The notes: generated from the sequence alone by a model not told the origin. A DNA stretch of 64,000 bases from Atopobium sp. BS2 (GCF_000565075.1 NZ_JDFG01000028.1:1-64000), one strand, 5' to 3'; numbered from the stretch's first letter, positions 42,104-52,934 are shown. Numbers and translations are program-made.

Positions 42104-44734
42104 ATGTTTGATAAATTCACTGACAGAGCGCGTAAAGTCATGAGCCTGGCTCAGGACGAGGCTCGCGGTCTTGGCCAGATGTATGTTGGTACCGAGCACC
42201 TGCTACTTGCTCTCATCAAAGAGGGGGAGGGCATTGCTGCTCAGGCTTTGGCTAAGCTGGAGGTCTCGTATGATGAGGCCCTAGCAACCGTAAAAGAGCT
42301 CACTACAGGCGCAGGAGATCCTATTCCTGGCGGCCACATTCCGTTTACTCCTCGCGCAAAACGCGTGCTAGAGGACGCGTATAGAGAGACCATGACCCAC
42401 GGTCAGAGCTATATTGCAACAGAGCATCTGCTTTTAGGCATTGTGTCTGAGGGCAATGGTCGCGCTATGGATGCCCTGCGTACCATGGGTGTTTCGGGCG
42501 ACGCAGTAAGAAACGCCGTTGATGAGCTGGTTGCTCAGACTCCAGAAGACGCGCCTGCTGGTCCTCGCATGGCAGAGCCTCGCATTGAAGGTGGCATCTT
42601 TGGCATGCCCGTCGGTGCTGGTCAGATGCGTCCTAACACAAACGATGACGCCTCCATGCTGGAGCAGTTTGGCCGTAACCTTACCAAGCTTGCCGCAGAT
42701 AAGAAGCTTGACCCCGTCATTGGCCGTGACCGCGAGATTGAGCGTGTCATGCAGGTTCTTGCGCGTCGTCAGAAGAACAACCCACTTATCCTGGGAGACC
42801 CTGGCGTTGGTAAGACAGCCATTGTTGAGGGCTTGGCTCAGCTCATTGCTTCCGGCAATGTTCCTGACATTCTGCGCGGAAAGCAGGTTTGGACGCTTGA
42901 CCTGGCAAGCTTGGTAGCTGGCTCTAAGTATCGCGGCGAATTTGAGGACCGCATGAAGAAGGTTGTTGCTGAACTGGAGAAATCCAAGAATGACATCCTC
43001 TTCATCGACGAGATTCATACCGTCATTGGTGCCGGCTCCGCAGAAGGTTCTATTGATGCTGCGTCCATCCTTAAGCCACCGCTGTCTCGTGGAGAAATCC
43101 AGGTCATCGGCGCAACCACGGCAGAAGAGTACCGTAAACATGTCGAGAAGGACGCTGCATTTGAGAGGCGTTTCCAACCTGTCAATATCGGTGAGCCAAA
43201 CAACGATGACACCATTTCTATCATTCACGGTCTACAGGACCGCTATGAGAAGCATCACCACGTTCACTATACAGAGGCTGCCATCAAGGCTGCCGTTGCG
43301 CTTTCGAGCCGCTACATCCAGGACCGCTTCTTGCCAGACAAGGCCATTGACGTCCTCGATGAGGCTGGCGCTCGTGCACGCATCCACAAGATGAGCCTTC
43401 CTCCAGAGATTGCCCAGGTAGACGCAGATCTTCTCCGCGTTCGTACCCAGAAGTCTGAGGCAGCAAGCGCTCAGGAGTTTGAGCAGGCAGCTCGTCTGCG
43501 TGATCAGGAGAAATCCCTGGTAGCAGAGAGGGATCGCTTAGAGACTGAGTGGCGTGAGCAGCTAGACAAGAACATTGTTACCGTTGACGAGGACGATATT
43601 GCAAAGGTTGTCTCTGGCATCACTGGTGTTCCTGTTTCCAACCTCACCGAGACTGAGGCTTCAAGGCTGCTTCGTACAGAAGATATCCTTCACCAGCGCG
43701 TTGTTGGTCAGGATGAGGCTGTTGTTAAGGTTGCAAAGGCAATCCGCAGAAGCCGTAGTCCTCTCAAAGACCCTAAGCGTCCTGGCGGCTCCTTCATCTT
43801 CTTAGGACCTTCCGGCGTAGGTAAGACTGAGCTTGCAAAGGCCCTGGCAGAGTTCCTGTTTGGCTCTGAAGACGCCCTGCTATCCTATGACATGTCCGAG
43901 TACATGGAGCGTCACACTGTAGCTAAGCTGGTTGGCGCACCTCCAGGATACGTGGGCTACGATGAGGGCGGCGAGCTCACTAAAGCTGTTCGTAGGCGTC
44001 CATACTCTGTTCTGCTCTTTGATGAGATTGAGAAAGCACATCCAGACGTCTTCAACATCTTGTTGCAGATTCTGGACGAGGGCCGCTTGACTGACGGTCA
44101 AGGCCGTCACGTGGACTTCTCCAATACGGTTGTCATCATGACATCCAACATTGGCGCTCGCGAGATCGCCCGCACCAATACTATGGGCTTCTCGTCAGAG
44201 GGTTCTAAGGGTCTGTCTGACAAAGAGATTACCAGCCGTGTTATGTCCGAGCTCAAGCGTGGATTCCGTCCAGAATTCTTGAACCGCGTGGACGAGATTG
44301 TTGTTTTCAAGTCGCTCTCTACCGAGCAGCTTCGTGGCATCGTTGACCTCATGGTTCTTGAGCTGCGCGATCGCCTGATTGCCAACGGCATGTCCATTGA
44401 GCTCACCGAGGCCGCAAAGGACCTGATTGCCAAAGACGGAACCGACCCTGTCTACGGTGCTCGTCCGCTGCGCCGCACCATTCAGTCTATGATTGAAGAC
44501 CCACTGTCTGAGGAGCTTCTCTCTGGCCAGTGGACCGCAGGCGACATTGTTGCTGTTGATGTTGACGCTGAGGGCAAGAAGCTTGTGTTCACCAAGACCA
44601 CGGGCGTTATCCCTGAGCCTCGCAAGAAAGAGACAATGGCGCAGCTTGATCAGATGGATGTCAGCATGGGACCATCCTCGCTGCCGCAGGGTAGTGCAGG
44701 CGGTTCGTCCGACCTGATGTCCTCCGCCGAGTAA
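42104..44734 (+). CDS. clpC: ATP-dependent Clp protease ATP-binding subunit ClpC
   Basis: 876 residues. Two Clp-N repeats ([24 protein letters not shown]...[10 protein letters not shown]), D1 AAA+ module with GDPGVGKTA (~232), a UVR-type middle segment (~455-485), and D2 with GPSGVGKTE (~567) ending at LLSGQW. It unfolds substrates for ClpP. ATG 42104 gives the family start [12 protein letters not shown]; the longer in-frame start is rejected. Unlike Firmicutes, there is no ctsR-mcsA-mcsB in front and no clear CtsR box. A strong terminator follows. Confidence 0.95.
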   Translation: MFDKFTDRARKVMSLAQDEARGLGQMYVGTEHLLLALIKEGEGIAAQALAKLEVSYDEALATVKELTTGAGDPIPGGHIPFTPRAKRVLEDAYRETMTHGQSYIATEHLLLGIVSEGNGRAMDALRTMGVSGDAVRNAVDELVAQTPEDAPAGPRMAEPRIEGGIFGMPVGAGQMRPNTNDDASMLEQFGRNLTKLAADKKLDPVIGRDREIERVMQVLARRQKNNPLILGDPGVGKTAIVEGLAQLIASGNVPDILRGKQVWTLDLASLVAGSKYRGEFEDRMKKVVAELEKSKNDILFIDEIHTVIGAGSAEGSIDAASILKPPLSRGEIQVIGATTAEEYRKHVEKDAAFERRFQPVNIGEPNNDDTISIIHGLQDRYEKHHHVHYTEAAIKAAVALSSRYIQDRFLPDKAIDVLDEAGARARIHKMSLPPEIAQVDADLLRVRTQKSEAASAQEFEQAARLRDQEKSLVAERDRLETEWREQLDKNIVTVDEDDIAKVVSGITGVPVSNLTETEASRLLRTEDILHQRVVGQDEAVVKVAKAIRRSRSPLKDPKRPGGSFIFLGPSGVGKTELAKALAEFLFGSEDALLSYDMSEYMERHTVAKLVGAPPGYVGYDEGGELTKAVRRRPYSVLLFDEIEKAHPDVFNILLQILDEGRLTDGQGRHVDFSNTVVIMTSNIGAREIARTNTMGFSSEGSKGLSDKEITSRVMSELKRGFRPEFLNRVDEIVVFKSLSTEQLRGIVDLMVLELRDRLIANGMSIELTEAAKDLIAKDGTDPVYGARPLRRTIQSMIEDPLSEELLSGQWTAGDIVAVDVDAEGKKLVFTKTTGVIPEPRKKETMAQLDQMDVSMGPSSLPQGSAGGSSDLMSSAE

Positions 44735-44742
44735 GACACTCC

Positions 44743-44770
44743 GACCCGAGGTTCTGCCTCGGGTCTTTTT
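44743..44770 (+). terminator. Rho-independent terminator after clpC
   Basis: GACCCGAGG pairs with CCTCGGGTC over a 5-nt loop, then TTTTT. Confidence 0.92.
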
Positions 44771-44954
44771 GTATCGCAGCTAAACGCACAGTTCTCTTGG
44801 CAGAAGCTCTTGGCGAGAAACCCGTCTTCTTCAAACCGTCACTACACGCGCCGGCAACAAAACCGTATACTTGAAATGTTGAAACAAATTGAAGCCGTAA
44901 ACGTACCAGATCGCAAAACGCAGCCTGTAAGCTGCAAGTAATTGAGGGAGAGCC

Positions 44955-46034
44955 ATGGAGCCAACGCAACTTGATCCAAGCGCAACAGAAAACGAGGACC
45001 GTATTGCCACCGCTCTGAAGATGACTGCCCCTGGCACAGCGCTCCGCGTTGCACTGGACATGATTATCGCTGGCCGTCTGGGCGCCCTCATTTGCGTGGG
45101 AGATACAGAAAACGTCCTTGCTGCGGGCGGAGATGGTTTCAAACTTGATGTTTCTTTCACAGCAAATCGATTGTTTGAGCTCTGCAAGATGGATGGCGCT
45201 GTGGTGGTGGACAAAGATCTCACCAGAATTCTGCGCGCCAACTTCCACCTCAATCCTGATGCAACGCTTCCAACTGCAGAAACAGGCACTCGCCACCGTA
45301 CTGCCGCTCGCATGAGCTTGCTCACCAAGTCTATTGTGATTGCAGTGTCTTCTCGCCGTTCGTTGATTACGGTCTACGTTGATGGTCACGTTATTCCGCT
45401 AAAGTCGGTACCAGCCATTATGTCTACCGTCAATCAGCTCTCGGTTGCTATGCAAAATACGCGCCAGCAGCTTGATCGCGCGCTTTTACGCCTAACCGCT
45501 CTTGAGCTTGATAACTACGTCACCCTGGGCGATGTAGCAGGCATTTTCTACCTGTTTGAGGTTCTTTTGAGTGCCGCTGATCAGCTTGATTCTTGTCTTT
45601 TGGAGCTAGGTAGCGAGGGCAAAACCACCGCTATGCAGCGCGAGGAATATTTGGGCGGTATCGACGAGGCCTATAACCTGATGATTCGCGATTACGCTGT
45701 AGATTCTTCCGCTGAAGAGGCGCGCGCCATTCGCCGCCGCTTCCACGAGACGGCTAACACCGAGCTCCGCTCCGCAGAAAGCGTTGGCCAGATTCTTGGC
45801 TACTCCGATGGCCGCGGAGAAGATGCATCCATGGAGCCTCTGGGCCTGCGCACGCTTTCCCGCGTTCACGTGGTCAACGATGAGATTGCGGCCAGAATTG
45901 TTGACGCTTACGATAACCTGCAACAGCTGCTTCACGTTGCAGAAAACGATACATCAAGCCTCAAATCTCTGGGTGTCGAGAACCCCGGTGCACTTGCTAA
46001 CAGTCTCCGCAGAATGTGGGGTAAGTCGGAATAA
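44955..46034 (+). CDS. disA: DNA integrity scanning protein / diadenylate cyclase DisA
   Basis: 359 residues. The DAC domain has DGA (MDGAVVVD, ~79) and RHR (GTRHRTAARMS, ~112), the two catalytic motifs for c-di-AMP synthesis; a helical spine and C-terminal HhH DNA-binding domain follow. It monitors branched DNA and signals through c-di-AMP. TGAGGGAG precedes the ATG. The stop overlaps the ispD start, and radA, its usual neighbour, is absent here. Confidence 0.95.
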   Translation: MEPTQLDPSATENEDRIATALKMTAPGTALRVALDMIIAGRLGALICVGDTENVLAAGGDGFKLDVSFTANRLFELCKMDGAVVVDKDLTRILRANFHLNPDATLPTAETGTRHRTAARMSLLTKSIVIAVSSRRSLITVYVDGHVIPLKSVPAIMSTVNQLSVAMQNTRQQLDRALLRLTALELDNYVTLGDVAGIFYLFEVLLSAADQLDSCLLELGSEGKTTAMQREEYLGGIDEAYNLMIRDYAVDSSAEEARAIRRRFHETANTELRSAESVGQILGYSDGRGEDASMEPLGLRTLSRVHVVNDEIAARIVDAYDNLQQLLHVAENDTSSLKSLGVENPGALANSLRRMWGKSE

Positions 46035-46837
46035 TGGCTGCAAGCAGCACCTGTGCAAAGGTCGTGTCAAAGCCACGTCCTTCTCGCTTTTCTACACATG
46101 GAGCAAAAGCCGATACCGTTGCCGTCATTGTGGCCGGTGGCATTGGCGAGCGCTTTGGGTATCCTGATGGCAAGCAGTTTATTTCTGTCTGCGGTCTTCC
46201 GCTGATGAGCTGGTCAATCCTTGCGTTTGATCACGCGCCAAGTGTGGCTCACATTGTGATTGCTTGCTCTGACGAGAAACGCGCTGCAGTTCAAGAGGGT
46301 GTTGTGGGCAAGCTTGTACTCCACAAGCCTGTTCACTTTGCAACGTCTGGTGCTACCAGACAGGAATCGGTTTACAACGCGCTCCAGGTAGTGCCTGCTG
46401 GATATGATTTTGTTTCTGTTCATGATGCGGTTCGTCCGCTCATTGAGGTAGAGACTATTGAGCAGGTCATTGGTACAGTTCGCAAGTCGCCTAAGATTGC
46501 GGGAGCAATTTTGGCTCACCGCGCAACTGATACGCTAAAGCGCGTAGATGGTGCAACCATTGTAGATACGCCTGACCGCTCAACGTTCTGGGCTGCTCAA
46601 ACCCCTCAGGTGTTCAAGACACGTACACTTCTTGAAGCCCACGAAGTAGCTCGCCAGGAAGGCTACCAGGGAACCGATGACTCGTCGTTAGTTGAGCGAC
46701 TTGGTCTTACCGTGCTGTGCGTTGAGTCGCGACGAGAAAACGTGAAGGTCACGTACCCGTCTGACCTTGCAATTGTTGAGGCTACGCTCAGCCGTCGCCT
46801 GGTAGAAGGCGCAACCGGAAGTGGGGCTGTAGAGTGA
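46034..46837 (+). CDS. ispD: 2-C-methyl-D-erythritol 4-phosphate cytidylyltransferase
   Basis: 267 residues. VAVIVAGGIGERFGYPDGKQF is the CTP-binding loop, and VSVHDAVRPL the metal-binding Asp. A ~25-residue N-terminal extension precedes the nucleotide loop. The start overlaps the disA stop (TAATG) and the next gene overlaps its stop, so disA-ispD-ispF are translationally coupled. Third step of the MEP isoprenoid route. Confidence 0.93.
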   Translation: MAASSTCAKVVSKPRPSRFSTHGAKADTVAVIVAGGIGERFGYPDGKQFISVCGLPLMSWSILAFDHAPSVAHIVIACSDEKRAAVQEGVVGKLVLHKPVHFATSGATRQESVYNALQVVPAGYDFVSVHDAVRPLIEVETIEQVIGTVRKSPKIAGAILAHRATDTLKRVDGATIVDTPDRSTFWAAQTPQVFKTRTLLEAHEVARQEGYQGTDDSSLVERLGLTVLCVESRRENVKVTYPSDLAIVEATLSRRLVEGATGSGAVE

Positions 46838-47328
46838 GCATGCCAGAGCTTAAAATTGGCCACGGATACGATGTTCATCGCCTGGTAGAGGGCAGAGATC
46901 TTATCTTAGGTGGCATCAAAATTGAGCACACCAAAGGTCTTCTCGGCCACTCCGATGCCGATGTTTTAGCTCATGCGCTTATGGATGCCCTGCTAGGAGC
47001 TATGCGAGCAGGCGACATTGGTCAGCTTTTTCCTGATACAGACCCTGCTTATGAGGGTGCTGATTCTATGGTGCTCCTGTCCCATGTTATGCAGCTTGTT
47101 CGTAATGAGGGCTTTGAGCTTCTGGATTGTGATTGCACCGTTGCAGCTCAGGCGCCTAAGTTGCTCCCTCATCGCGATGCTATGAGAAACCGCATGGCTG
47201 AGGTCATGGGTGTTTCGCCAGATAAAGTTGGCGTAAAAGCAACCACTACCGAAGGCCTTGGCTTTGTAGGCACTCAAGAAGGCATTGCTGCCTGGGCAGT
47301 TGTACTGTTGGGACGTAGCGCGCAATAA
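46834..47328 (+). CDS. ispF: 2-C-methyl-D-erythritol 2,4-cyclodiphosphate synthase
   Basis: 164 residues. GHGYDVHRL supplies the zinc ligands Asp and His; LLGHSDADVLAHALMDALLGA and FPDTDPAY are further family marks. GTG 46834 overlaps the ispD stop; ATG 46840 is an equally good start. It converts CDP-ME-2P to MEcPP. The convergent ABC gene ends 1 nt after it. Confidence 0.94.
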   Translation: MSMPELKIGHGYDVHRLVEGRDLILGGIKIEHTKGLLGHSDADVLAHALMDALLGAMRAGDIGQLFPDTDPAYEGADSMVLLSHVMQLVRNEGFELLDCDCTVAAQAPKLLPHRDAMRNRMAEVMGVSPDKVGVKATTTEGLGFVGTQEGIAAWAVVLLGRSAQ

Positions 47329-47329
47329 A

Positions 47330-48970
47330 TTACAGCTCTACGATATGGTCGGCTGCCTCCACCACTTTAGGGTCATGAGATATGAGAAGTATTATGTGGT
47401 CCTGCTTGACCTTCTTGAGAAGAGTAAGAAGGACATCAACACTGTTTTGATCTAACGCAGAAGTTGGCTCGTCAAGCAACATGACACTTGGATTCATAAG
47501 CATCATGCGGATAATTGCAATCTTTTGCTTTTCTCCACCAGAGATAGCAGAGCTTCGTTCAGCCAGGCGAACATCAAGATTTTGATCGTCACCAAGCAGC
47601 AATTTTTCCAGGTTGAATAGCTTGATATAGCTGATTATCTCTTCATCTGTTGGTTGGTTTTTGCACAGCAGTGTCAGATTATTTCTTACCGTATCGTCAA
47701 CAATGCTTGGCTCTTGCTCGGTAAATCCAAGCGTATTTTTTCGAAGTTCATACTGATTAATTTGAGTTAACAAATCCTCATTAATAGCAATAGTGCCTGA
47801 TAGGTGAGAAGACCACTCTCCGTTAATGAGCTTCAGAAATGTTGATTTGCCTGTACCGTTTCCACCGGTAATGGCATATATATTTCCTTTTGCAAAACTA
47901 CAAGACAAGTTGTTCATCAGTACTTTATTGGTATGTGGATAAGAGAAAGACACATTTGTGCAGGTAATTTGATTGACATCGTCTGATGGAACGATAGTTC
48001 CAACGGATTCTTGAGATAAATCTAGAATCTGCTCAATTCGATTAAGGCTTACCGTAATGCTCTGATAAGCCATACCAAATTCCATAAGAAGCGTAATAGA
48101 ACCTAAGAGCGATACAAAATAGCTTGAAATGGTTGCAATATAGCCAGGCTGCAGTGCTCCAAGGAAAATTTGATATGCACAGGTAATAAAGACAATGGCT
48201 TGGAATACGGCAATCACAGCATTGTTTAATTCTTGTACGCCAAACTCAAGCTTGTACTGCTCATGAATGGCACTACGAACTTTTTGATTGACGGCATAGT
48301 GCTGATTAAAGAAACGCTCAAAGAGAGAATGACGCCTGATAAAATCTACGTCTGTGAATTGGGAGAGCTCAATAGATCCATACTGGGACCGCAGTTCTTT
48401 AGATTCTTTGTATCTTTTATAGGCCGAAGCTTGGATTTGCTTATAGATAATAAAACTCACTAGCAACAGAACAACCGTTACAAGGGCGGTTAATGGGTTC
48501 AAATATAAAATAATTGCCAGTGTGCCTAAGACAGAGACCATAGTTGTTACAAAGCTCACACATTGTGTAAGTATAAAAATTGAAACGTCATTAGAATCGT
48601 TATTTACTGTCTGGCGGTAATGTCCAGAATCATATGACGAGAAAAACGATGAATCTGCATGTTGAATCTTGTCAATTAGCTGTCGCTCAATAGTAAACGC
48701 AGAATCAATCTGCAATTGACAATAGCGCGTTTTAGCAAGATAGGAACAGCCGGCAATAAGGATTCCTAGTGCGGCAACTACAGCGCAATAGAAAAGTATC
48801 TCGCTCCAAGTAGTTCCCGTAATAAAAAGATTAATTACAAATCCAACAAGAAGAGGTTGGATCACCATAAGTGCTGTGACAAAGAATGACAGAAAGAGAA
48901 AAACTGCAAGACTGCCCTTATCCAGAATGGTAGATATACAGTAGCGGATAATGTTAAAAAACTTACTCAT
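47330..48970 (-). CDS. ABC transporter, fused membrane and ATPase domains; probably acquired
   Basis: 546 residues: six membrane helices (first ~290 residues) and ATPase domain with GGNGTGKST, signature AISGGEKQK and Walker B VMLLDEPTSALDQ, closing LLISHDPKVVEAADHIVEL. Exporter-type half-transporter (homodimer likely). ATG 48970 follows GAAGGTG by 6 nt. It is visibly more A+T-rich than its neighbours, runs opposite to them, and sits where Firmicutes have gltX-cysE between ispF and cysS, so lateral insertion is likely. Substrate unknown; no peptide precursor gene is seen nearby. Confidence 0.8.
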   Translation of the reverse strand: MSKFFNIIRYCISTILDKGSLAVFLFLSFFVTALMVIQPLLVGFVINLFITGTTWSEILFYCAVVAALGILIAGCSYLAKTRYCQLQIDSAFTIERQLIDKIQHADSSFFSSYDSGHYRQTVNNDSNDVSIFILTQCVSFVTTMVSVLGTLAIILYLNPLTALVTVVLLLVSFIIYKQIQASAYKRYKESKELRSQYGSIELSQFTDVDFIRRHSLFERFFNQHYAVNQKVRSAIHEQYKLEFGVQELNNAVIAVFQAIVFITCAYQIFLGALQPGYIATISSYFVSLLGSITLLMEFGMAYQSITVSLNRIEQILDLSQESVGTIVPSDDVNQITCTNVSFSYPHTNKVLMNNLSCSFAKGNIYAITGGNGTGKSTFLKLINGEWSSHLSGTIAINEDLLTQINQYELRKNTLGFTEQEPSIVDDTVRNNLTLLCKNQPTDEEIISYIKLFNLEKLLLGDDQNLDVRLAERSSAISGGEKQKIAIIRMMLMNPSVMLLDEPTSALDQNSVDVLLTLLKKVKQDHIILLISHDPKVVEAADHIVEL

Positions 48971-49212
48971 TCGAATCACCTTCTGAAGTTGTTAAGAGTA
49001 AGATTTCTTGTCTTCTAGTTCTTTGCAGTTTTGATTCAAATATAAATTCTTAAAATTTTTATTCGTCAAGTTTAGTAAAACAAAAAAAACAATCCAGTAC
49101 TAATCCGTAAATGGTAACAAAATTGAATCTTGATTAGTAAGGTATGGAACTTAAAGGTTTTCCACAAACCGTTTATACTTACACCAATACACAATGGTTG
49201 CGAGGAGTATGC
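48971..49212. other. Divergent promoter region between the ABC gene and cysS
   Basis: A+T-rich, no gene. It must hold both promoters; I could not fix either confidently. Confidence 0.4.
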
Positions 49213-50694
49213 ATGCTTGTCTATAACACTCAGACGCATAAAAAAGAAGAGTTCAAGCCAATCGACGAGGGCAAAATCCGCATGTACGTGTGCGGTCCTA
49301 CGGTTTACGATCAGATTCACATCGGAAACGCCCGTACCTTCCTCTCGTTTGACGTTATTCGCCGTTATCTGATGCATAAGGGTTTTGAGGTCACCTTTGC
49401 TCAAAACCTGACCGATGTTGACGACAAGATTATTCAGCGCGCCATTGAGCAGGGAAGGACTGCTCAAGAGGTTTCTGAAGAGTTTTCTCAGGCGTTCATT
49501 GAGCAGATGCATCGGTTCAATATTCTGGATCCAGATATTCGTCCTCGCGCAACGCACGAGATTGAAGCCATGCTCCAGATGATTCAATCTTTGATTGAGC
49601 AGGGTCACGCTTACGCGGTGCCTTCGGGCGACGTGTACTTCTCGGTTCGTTCTGACCACGGCTATGGTGTGCTTTCTGGTCGCGATCTTGATCAGCTTCG
49701 CGCAGGTGAGCGCGTTGAGGTTAATGACGAGAAACGCGATCCATTTGACTTTGCACTCTGGAAGGCTGCTAAGCCTGGTGAGCCTAGCTGGCCAAGCCCT
49801 TGGGGAGAAGGTCGTCCAGGTTGGCACAGTGAGTGCTGCGCAATGATTCATCGCTACCTGGGCACTCCAATTGACATTCACGGCGGTGGCTCTGACCTGG
49901 TATTCCCTCACCATGAGAACGAGACTGCGCAGGCATCCTGCGCCTGGCACGCTCCTCTCGCCAATTATTGGATGCACACCGGAATGCTTCGCGTTGATGG
50001 CGAGAAGATGTCCAAGTCTTTGGGCAACTTCTACACACTCAAGGAAGTTTTGGACAAGTACCCTGCAGATGCAGTAAGACTTTTGATGCTTCAAACGCAC
50101 TATCGCGCACCACTTGATTTCTCGTTTGAGCGCCTTGAGGGCACTGTTGGTACGCTTGAGCGCATGAAGACCTGCGTTGCAAATCTCCGATGGGCTTTCA
50201 AGCAGTCTTCTGCTCAGCACGAACTTTCCGACGCTGATAGCACGCTTGCTGAGGCAATCAATACAGCTCAGAGCGAGTTTGACGCTCAGATGGATGATGA
50301 TTTCAACACCGCAGGAGCACTCGCTGCTATCTTTGCTCTGGTAACTGCTGCAAATACGTATCTTGCAGAGGTTGGCCAGAACGTTGGCGCAAGTCCTGTT
50401 CTTCGTGCAGCAGATATGTTGTGCGAGCTCACGGGCGCTTTGGGAATCGATTTGACTCAGGCAGCGTCTACCTCTGATTTGCCAGAGGAGCTTGTGACGC
50501 TTGCTGCCCAGGTGGCAGGCTATGAGGGCTCTTCAGCTGACGAGGCTGCAGAGGCTTTGCTTGCTGCTCGTCAGGAGGCTCGTTCCCAGAAAAACTGGGC
50601 AGTTGCTGATCAAATTAGAGACGGCATTGCCGAGCTTGGGCTTTTGATTGAAGATACCGCCGCAGGCGCTCGACTTAAGCGTAAGGCAGACTAA
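49213..50694 (+). CDS. cysS: Cysteinyl-tRNA synthetase
   Basis: 493 residues, class [21 protein letters not shown] holds a zinc Cys and the HIGH equivalent (HIGN, ~35); [15 protein letters not shown] gives further zinc ligands; KMSKSLGNF (~264) is the KMSKS loop. Start set by GAGGAG. Two nt after it begins rlmB, so both are co-transcribed. RNase MrnC, which lies here in Bacillus, is absent. Confidence 0.96.
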   Translation: MLVYNTQTHKKEEFKPIDEGKIRMYVCGPTVYDQIHIGNARTFLSFDVIRRYLMHKGFEVTFAQNLTDVDDKIIQRAIEQGRTAQEVSEEFSQAFIEQMHRFNILDPDIRPRATHEIEAMLQMIQSLIEQGHAYAVPSGDVYFSVRSDHGYGVLSGRDLDQLRAGERVEVNDEKRDPFDFALWKAAKPGEPSWPSPWGEGRPGWHSECCAMIHRYLGTPIDIHGGGSDLVFPHHENETAQASCAWHAPLANYWMHTGMLRVDGEKMSKSLGNFYTLKEVLDKYPADAVRLLMLQTHYRAPLDFSFERLEGTVGTLERMKTCVANLRWAFKQSSAQHELSDADSTLAEAINTAQSEFDAQMDDDFNTAGALAAIFALVTAANTYLAEVGQNVGASPVLRAADMLCELTGALGIDLTQAASTSDLPEELVTLAAQVAGYEGSSADEAAEALLAARQEARSQKNWAVADQIRDGIAELGLLIEDTAAGARLKRKAD

Positions 50695-50696
50695 CT

Positions 50697-51731
50697 ATGG
50701 CAAGAAATCAGCGTTCTACCTCTAAAAATACACGCTCCGAGGGCGCTGCAGGCCGCGGCGCAGCCGGACGCGGCGGAGCTGCGGGTCGCGGTGGAGCTGC
50801 AGGTCGTGGTGGCGCAGGTCGCGGCTCCAAGAAGGCTGCCGACTGGGGCGGTTATTTCGGCGCCAAGAATGGCCAGGGCTCAAAGGGCGGCCGCTCCGCA
50901 CAAGGCGCACGCGCAGCTCAGGGCACTCGCGGACAGAAAGGCGCTGGCACACAGCGAAGTGCTGGTGCTGGACGTCCCGGCAACAAGAAGCCTGCAACCG
51001 ATCTTATCGAGGGTCGTCGCGCAGTAGCTGAGGCGCTGACCGTGGGTATTCCTTTGAAGAATGCGCTGGTACAGGCCGCTAGCGGACAGAAGGACCAGGA
51101 GATTGAGGCTCTTGCACGCCAGCTTGAGCAGGAGGGCATTCCTGTCGAGCGTGTTGCAAAGCCAGTGCTTGACTCGCTTTCAAGTCACGGCGCTCACCAG
51201 GGCGTTATTGTCCGTACACAGCCGTTTGCCTACGCCGACCTCTCTGAAATCATTCAGCGCGCCGGTTCTGAAAACGCGCTGGTTGTGGTCTTGGATCACG
51301 TCACCGACGAGGGAAACTTTGGCGCAATCGTAAGAAGTGCCGAGGTAGTTGGCGCAGCCGGCGTCATTATTGCAAACGCTCGCGCCGCCCGAGTTGGCGT
51401 TGGAGCATACAAGACGTCCGCAGGAGCCGTGCTTCACCTGCCAATCGCTCAGGTCTCTAACTTGCCACGCGCTCTTGAAGAGCTTAAAGCCGTAGGTTTT
51501 TGGACATGTGGCTCCACCGAGCATGCCACTCAGTCCGTGTGGGAGGCTCCTATGGGAGGCCGCCTTGCACTTGTAATGGGCTCTGAAGGCTCAGGAATTT
51601 CTCGCCTTATGCTCGAGAAGTGCGATTTTACGTGCAAGCTTCCTCAGTTTGGCCAGGTAGAATCCCTGAACGTTGCTCAGGCAACGACGGTTATGTGCTA
51701 CGAGTGGCTCCGCAGGACCCAGGACGCGTAA
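50697..51731 (+). CDS. rlmB: 23S rRNA (guanosine-2'-O)-methyltransferase RlmB, TrmH family
   Basis: 344 residues; the SpoU domain is the last ~240: LIEGRRAVAEAL, then VVLDHVTDEGNFGAIVRSAEVVGAAGVI, ALVMGSEGSGISRLMLEKCD and LNVAQATTVMCYEWLR, giving the knotted SAM site. The first ~100 residues are an Arg/Gly-rich low-complexity tail with GRGGAAGRGGAAGRGG repeats, encoded by 18-bp DNA repeats near 50750-50825, probably an RNA-binding extension. Methylates the peptidyl-transferase loop (G2251 in E. coli). Confidence 0.92.
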   Translation: MARNQRSTSKNTRSEGAAGRGAAGRGGAAGRGGAAGRGGAGRGSKKAADWGGYFGAKNGQGSKGGRSAQGARAAQGTRGQKGAGTQRSAGAGRPGNKKPATDLIEGRRAVAEALTVGIPLKNALVQAASGQKDQEIEALARQLEQEGIPVERVAKPVLDSLSSHGAHQGVIVRTQPFAYADLSEIIQRAGSENALVVVLDHVTDEGNFGAIVRSAEVVGAAGVIIANARAARVGVGAYKTSAGAVLHLPIAQVSNLPRALEELKAVGFWTCGSTEHATQSVWEAPMGGRLALVMGSEGSGISRLMLEKCDFTCKLPQFGQVESLNVAQATTVMCYEWLRRTQDA

Positions 51732-51749
51732 GCCCAGGAAGCGTAAGGT

Positions 51750-52328
51750 ATGGCTCAGAAAAAATCGCTGCTTGTAGTCGATGGCTATAACGTCATGTTG
51801 GCAACTCCTCGCTATGAGGCGTTGCTGGATGAACGCGGCTCTTCTGCACAAGAAACCGCTGCTGAGAGAGCCTATCACCTCAACACCGATCCGTTTTATC
51901 GCGCCCGTTTGGCGCTCATTTCTGACGTTGCCACGTTTGCGCAGGGCACCTACGAGGCCGTTATTGTGTTTGACGGCAAGGGAAACGTAAACGACGAGCG
52001 CCCGGAGCGCACCCACGCTGGCGTGCAACTGGTTTTTTCCGAGACTGGGGAGTCCGCGGATAGCGTTATTGAGCGCCTGGTCACGGACGCGCGAGAAGCT
52101 GGTCGCAAGGTATTTCTGGTTACGTCGGACAGGGACATCCGCGCTACGGCCGGCTTTGGCCCCGGCGAGGTCACGCGCATTGCAAGCGCATCTCTGGTCC
52201 ATGAGATTTCCCAAGCAGATAACGTTGTCGAAGAGATGCGTCGCAATCAGGTCAGTACGCGCATGACGCTTGAAGACCGCATTTCTCCAGAACAGCGCGA
52301 GAAACTCTGGAAGCTTCTGGGCAAATAG
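51750..52328 (+). CDS. yacP: NYN/PIN-like ribonuclease, YacP (Rae1) family
   Basis: 192 residues. LLVVDGYNVMLA at the N terminus, VIVFDGKGN in the middle and FLVTSDRDIR near 130 supply the acidic metal-binding residues of the PIN/NYN fold. Bacillus Rae1 cleaves mRNA in the ribosomal A site; the same neighbour order cysS-rlmB-yacP supports orthology. Confidence 0.85.
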   Translation: MAQKKSLLVVDGYNVMLATPRYEALLDERGSSAQETAAERAYHLNTDPFYRARLALISDVATFAQGTYEAVIVFDGKGNVNDERPERTHAGVQLVFSETGESADSVIERLVTDAREAGRKVFLVTSDRDIRATAGFGPGEVTRIASASLVHEISQADNVVEEMRRNQVSTRMTLEDRISPEQREKLWKLLGK

Positions 52329-52394
52329 GTGACCAGGTCAGCGTCTCACGCGCCTTACGCGCTAATGCGCCCGACGCGCCAATTTGACTGACGC

Positions 52395-52512
52395 GCCTGA
52401 TTTCTGCAAAGAATCTGTAAATTCTGCCTGATAACAGCAAAGAATCTGTGGATTTGCCTGATTTTGTTAAAGAATCGGTGGCTTAAATACAGAATCTTTG
52501 CACTTTTCAGGC
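52395..52512. repeat. 118-bp interspersed element, copy 2
   Basis: Sub-units at 52395, 52426 and 52456 and an inverted unit ending at 52512: identical spacing and length to the copies at 19751 and 59498. The sequence differs at scattered positions only. Confidence 0.9.
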
Positions 52513-52568
52513 GGGCATTTCGTGACGTGACTTTTGAATCTGGTGTGGTTCATGGGCGCTTTCATCGA

Positions 52569-52688
52569 GCCTGATTTTCTCGCCAAGTCTGAACGATTTG
52601 CCGGAAAAGTGCGCCAAGTCTGAGTGTTTTGCCGGTTTTTCTCGTCATGTCTGAGCTGTTTTACTCAGACATGATGTACTTTTCAGGC
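52569..52688. repeat. ~120-bp interspersed element of a second family, copy 1
   Basis: Three direct units (52569, 52600, 52631) of the type GCCTGATTTTCTCGCCAAGT plus an inverted unit ending CAGGC at 52688. Layout is the same as in the 118-bp family but the unit sequence is different and contains CAAGTCTGAG; the first unit includes TTTCTCGCC. A second copy is at 59320. Confidence 0.85.
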
Positions 52689-52847
52689 TGACTAAACTTA
52701 ACCAGACAGCGCATTTGTACCAAGTTCACCCCCACAGAAGGGCAGCGCTCCTACGAGCCACATTGACCAGTTTGTGGAGAAAAATTTCTCGAAAATTGAG
52801 ACTAGACCAAAGCCAGAAAAGTCTATAGAATATCCTCTGCACTTGAT

Positions 52848-52923
<76 letters not shown>

Positions 52924-52934
52924 CTTGAATTTTC

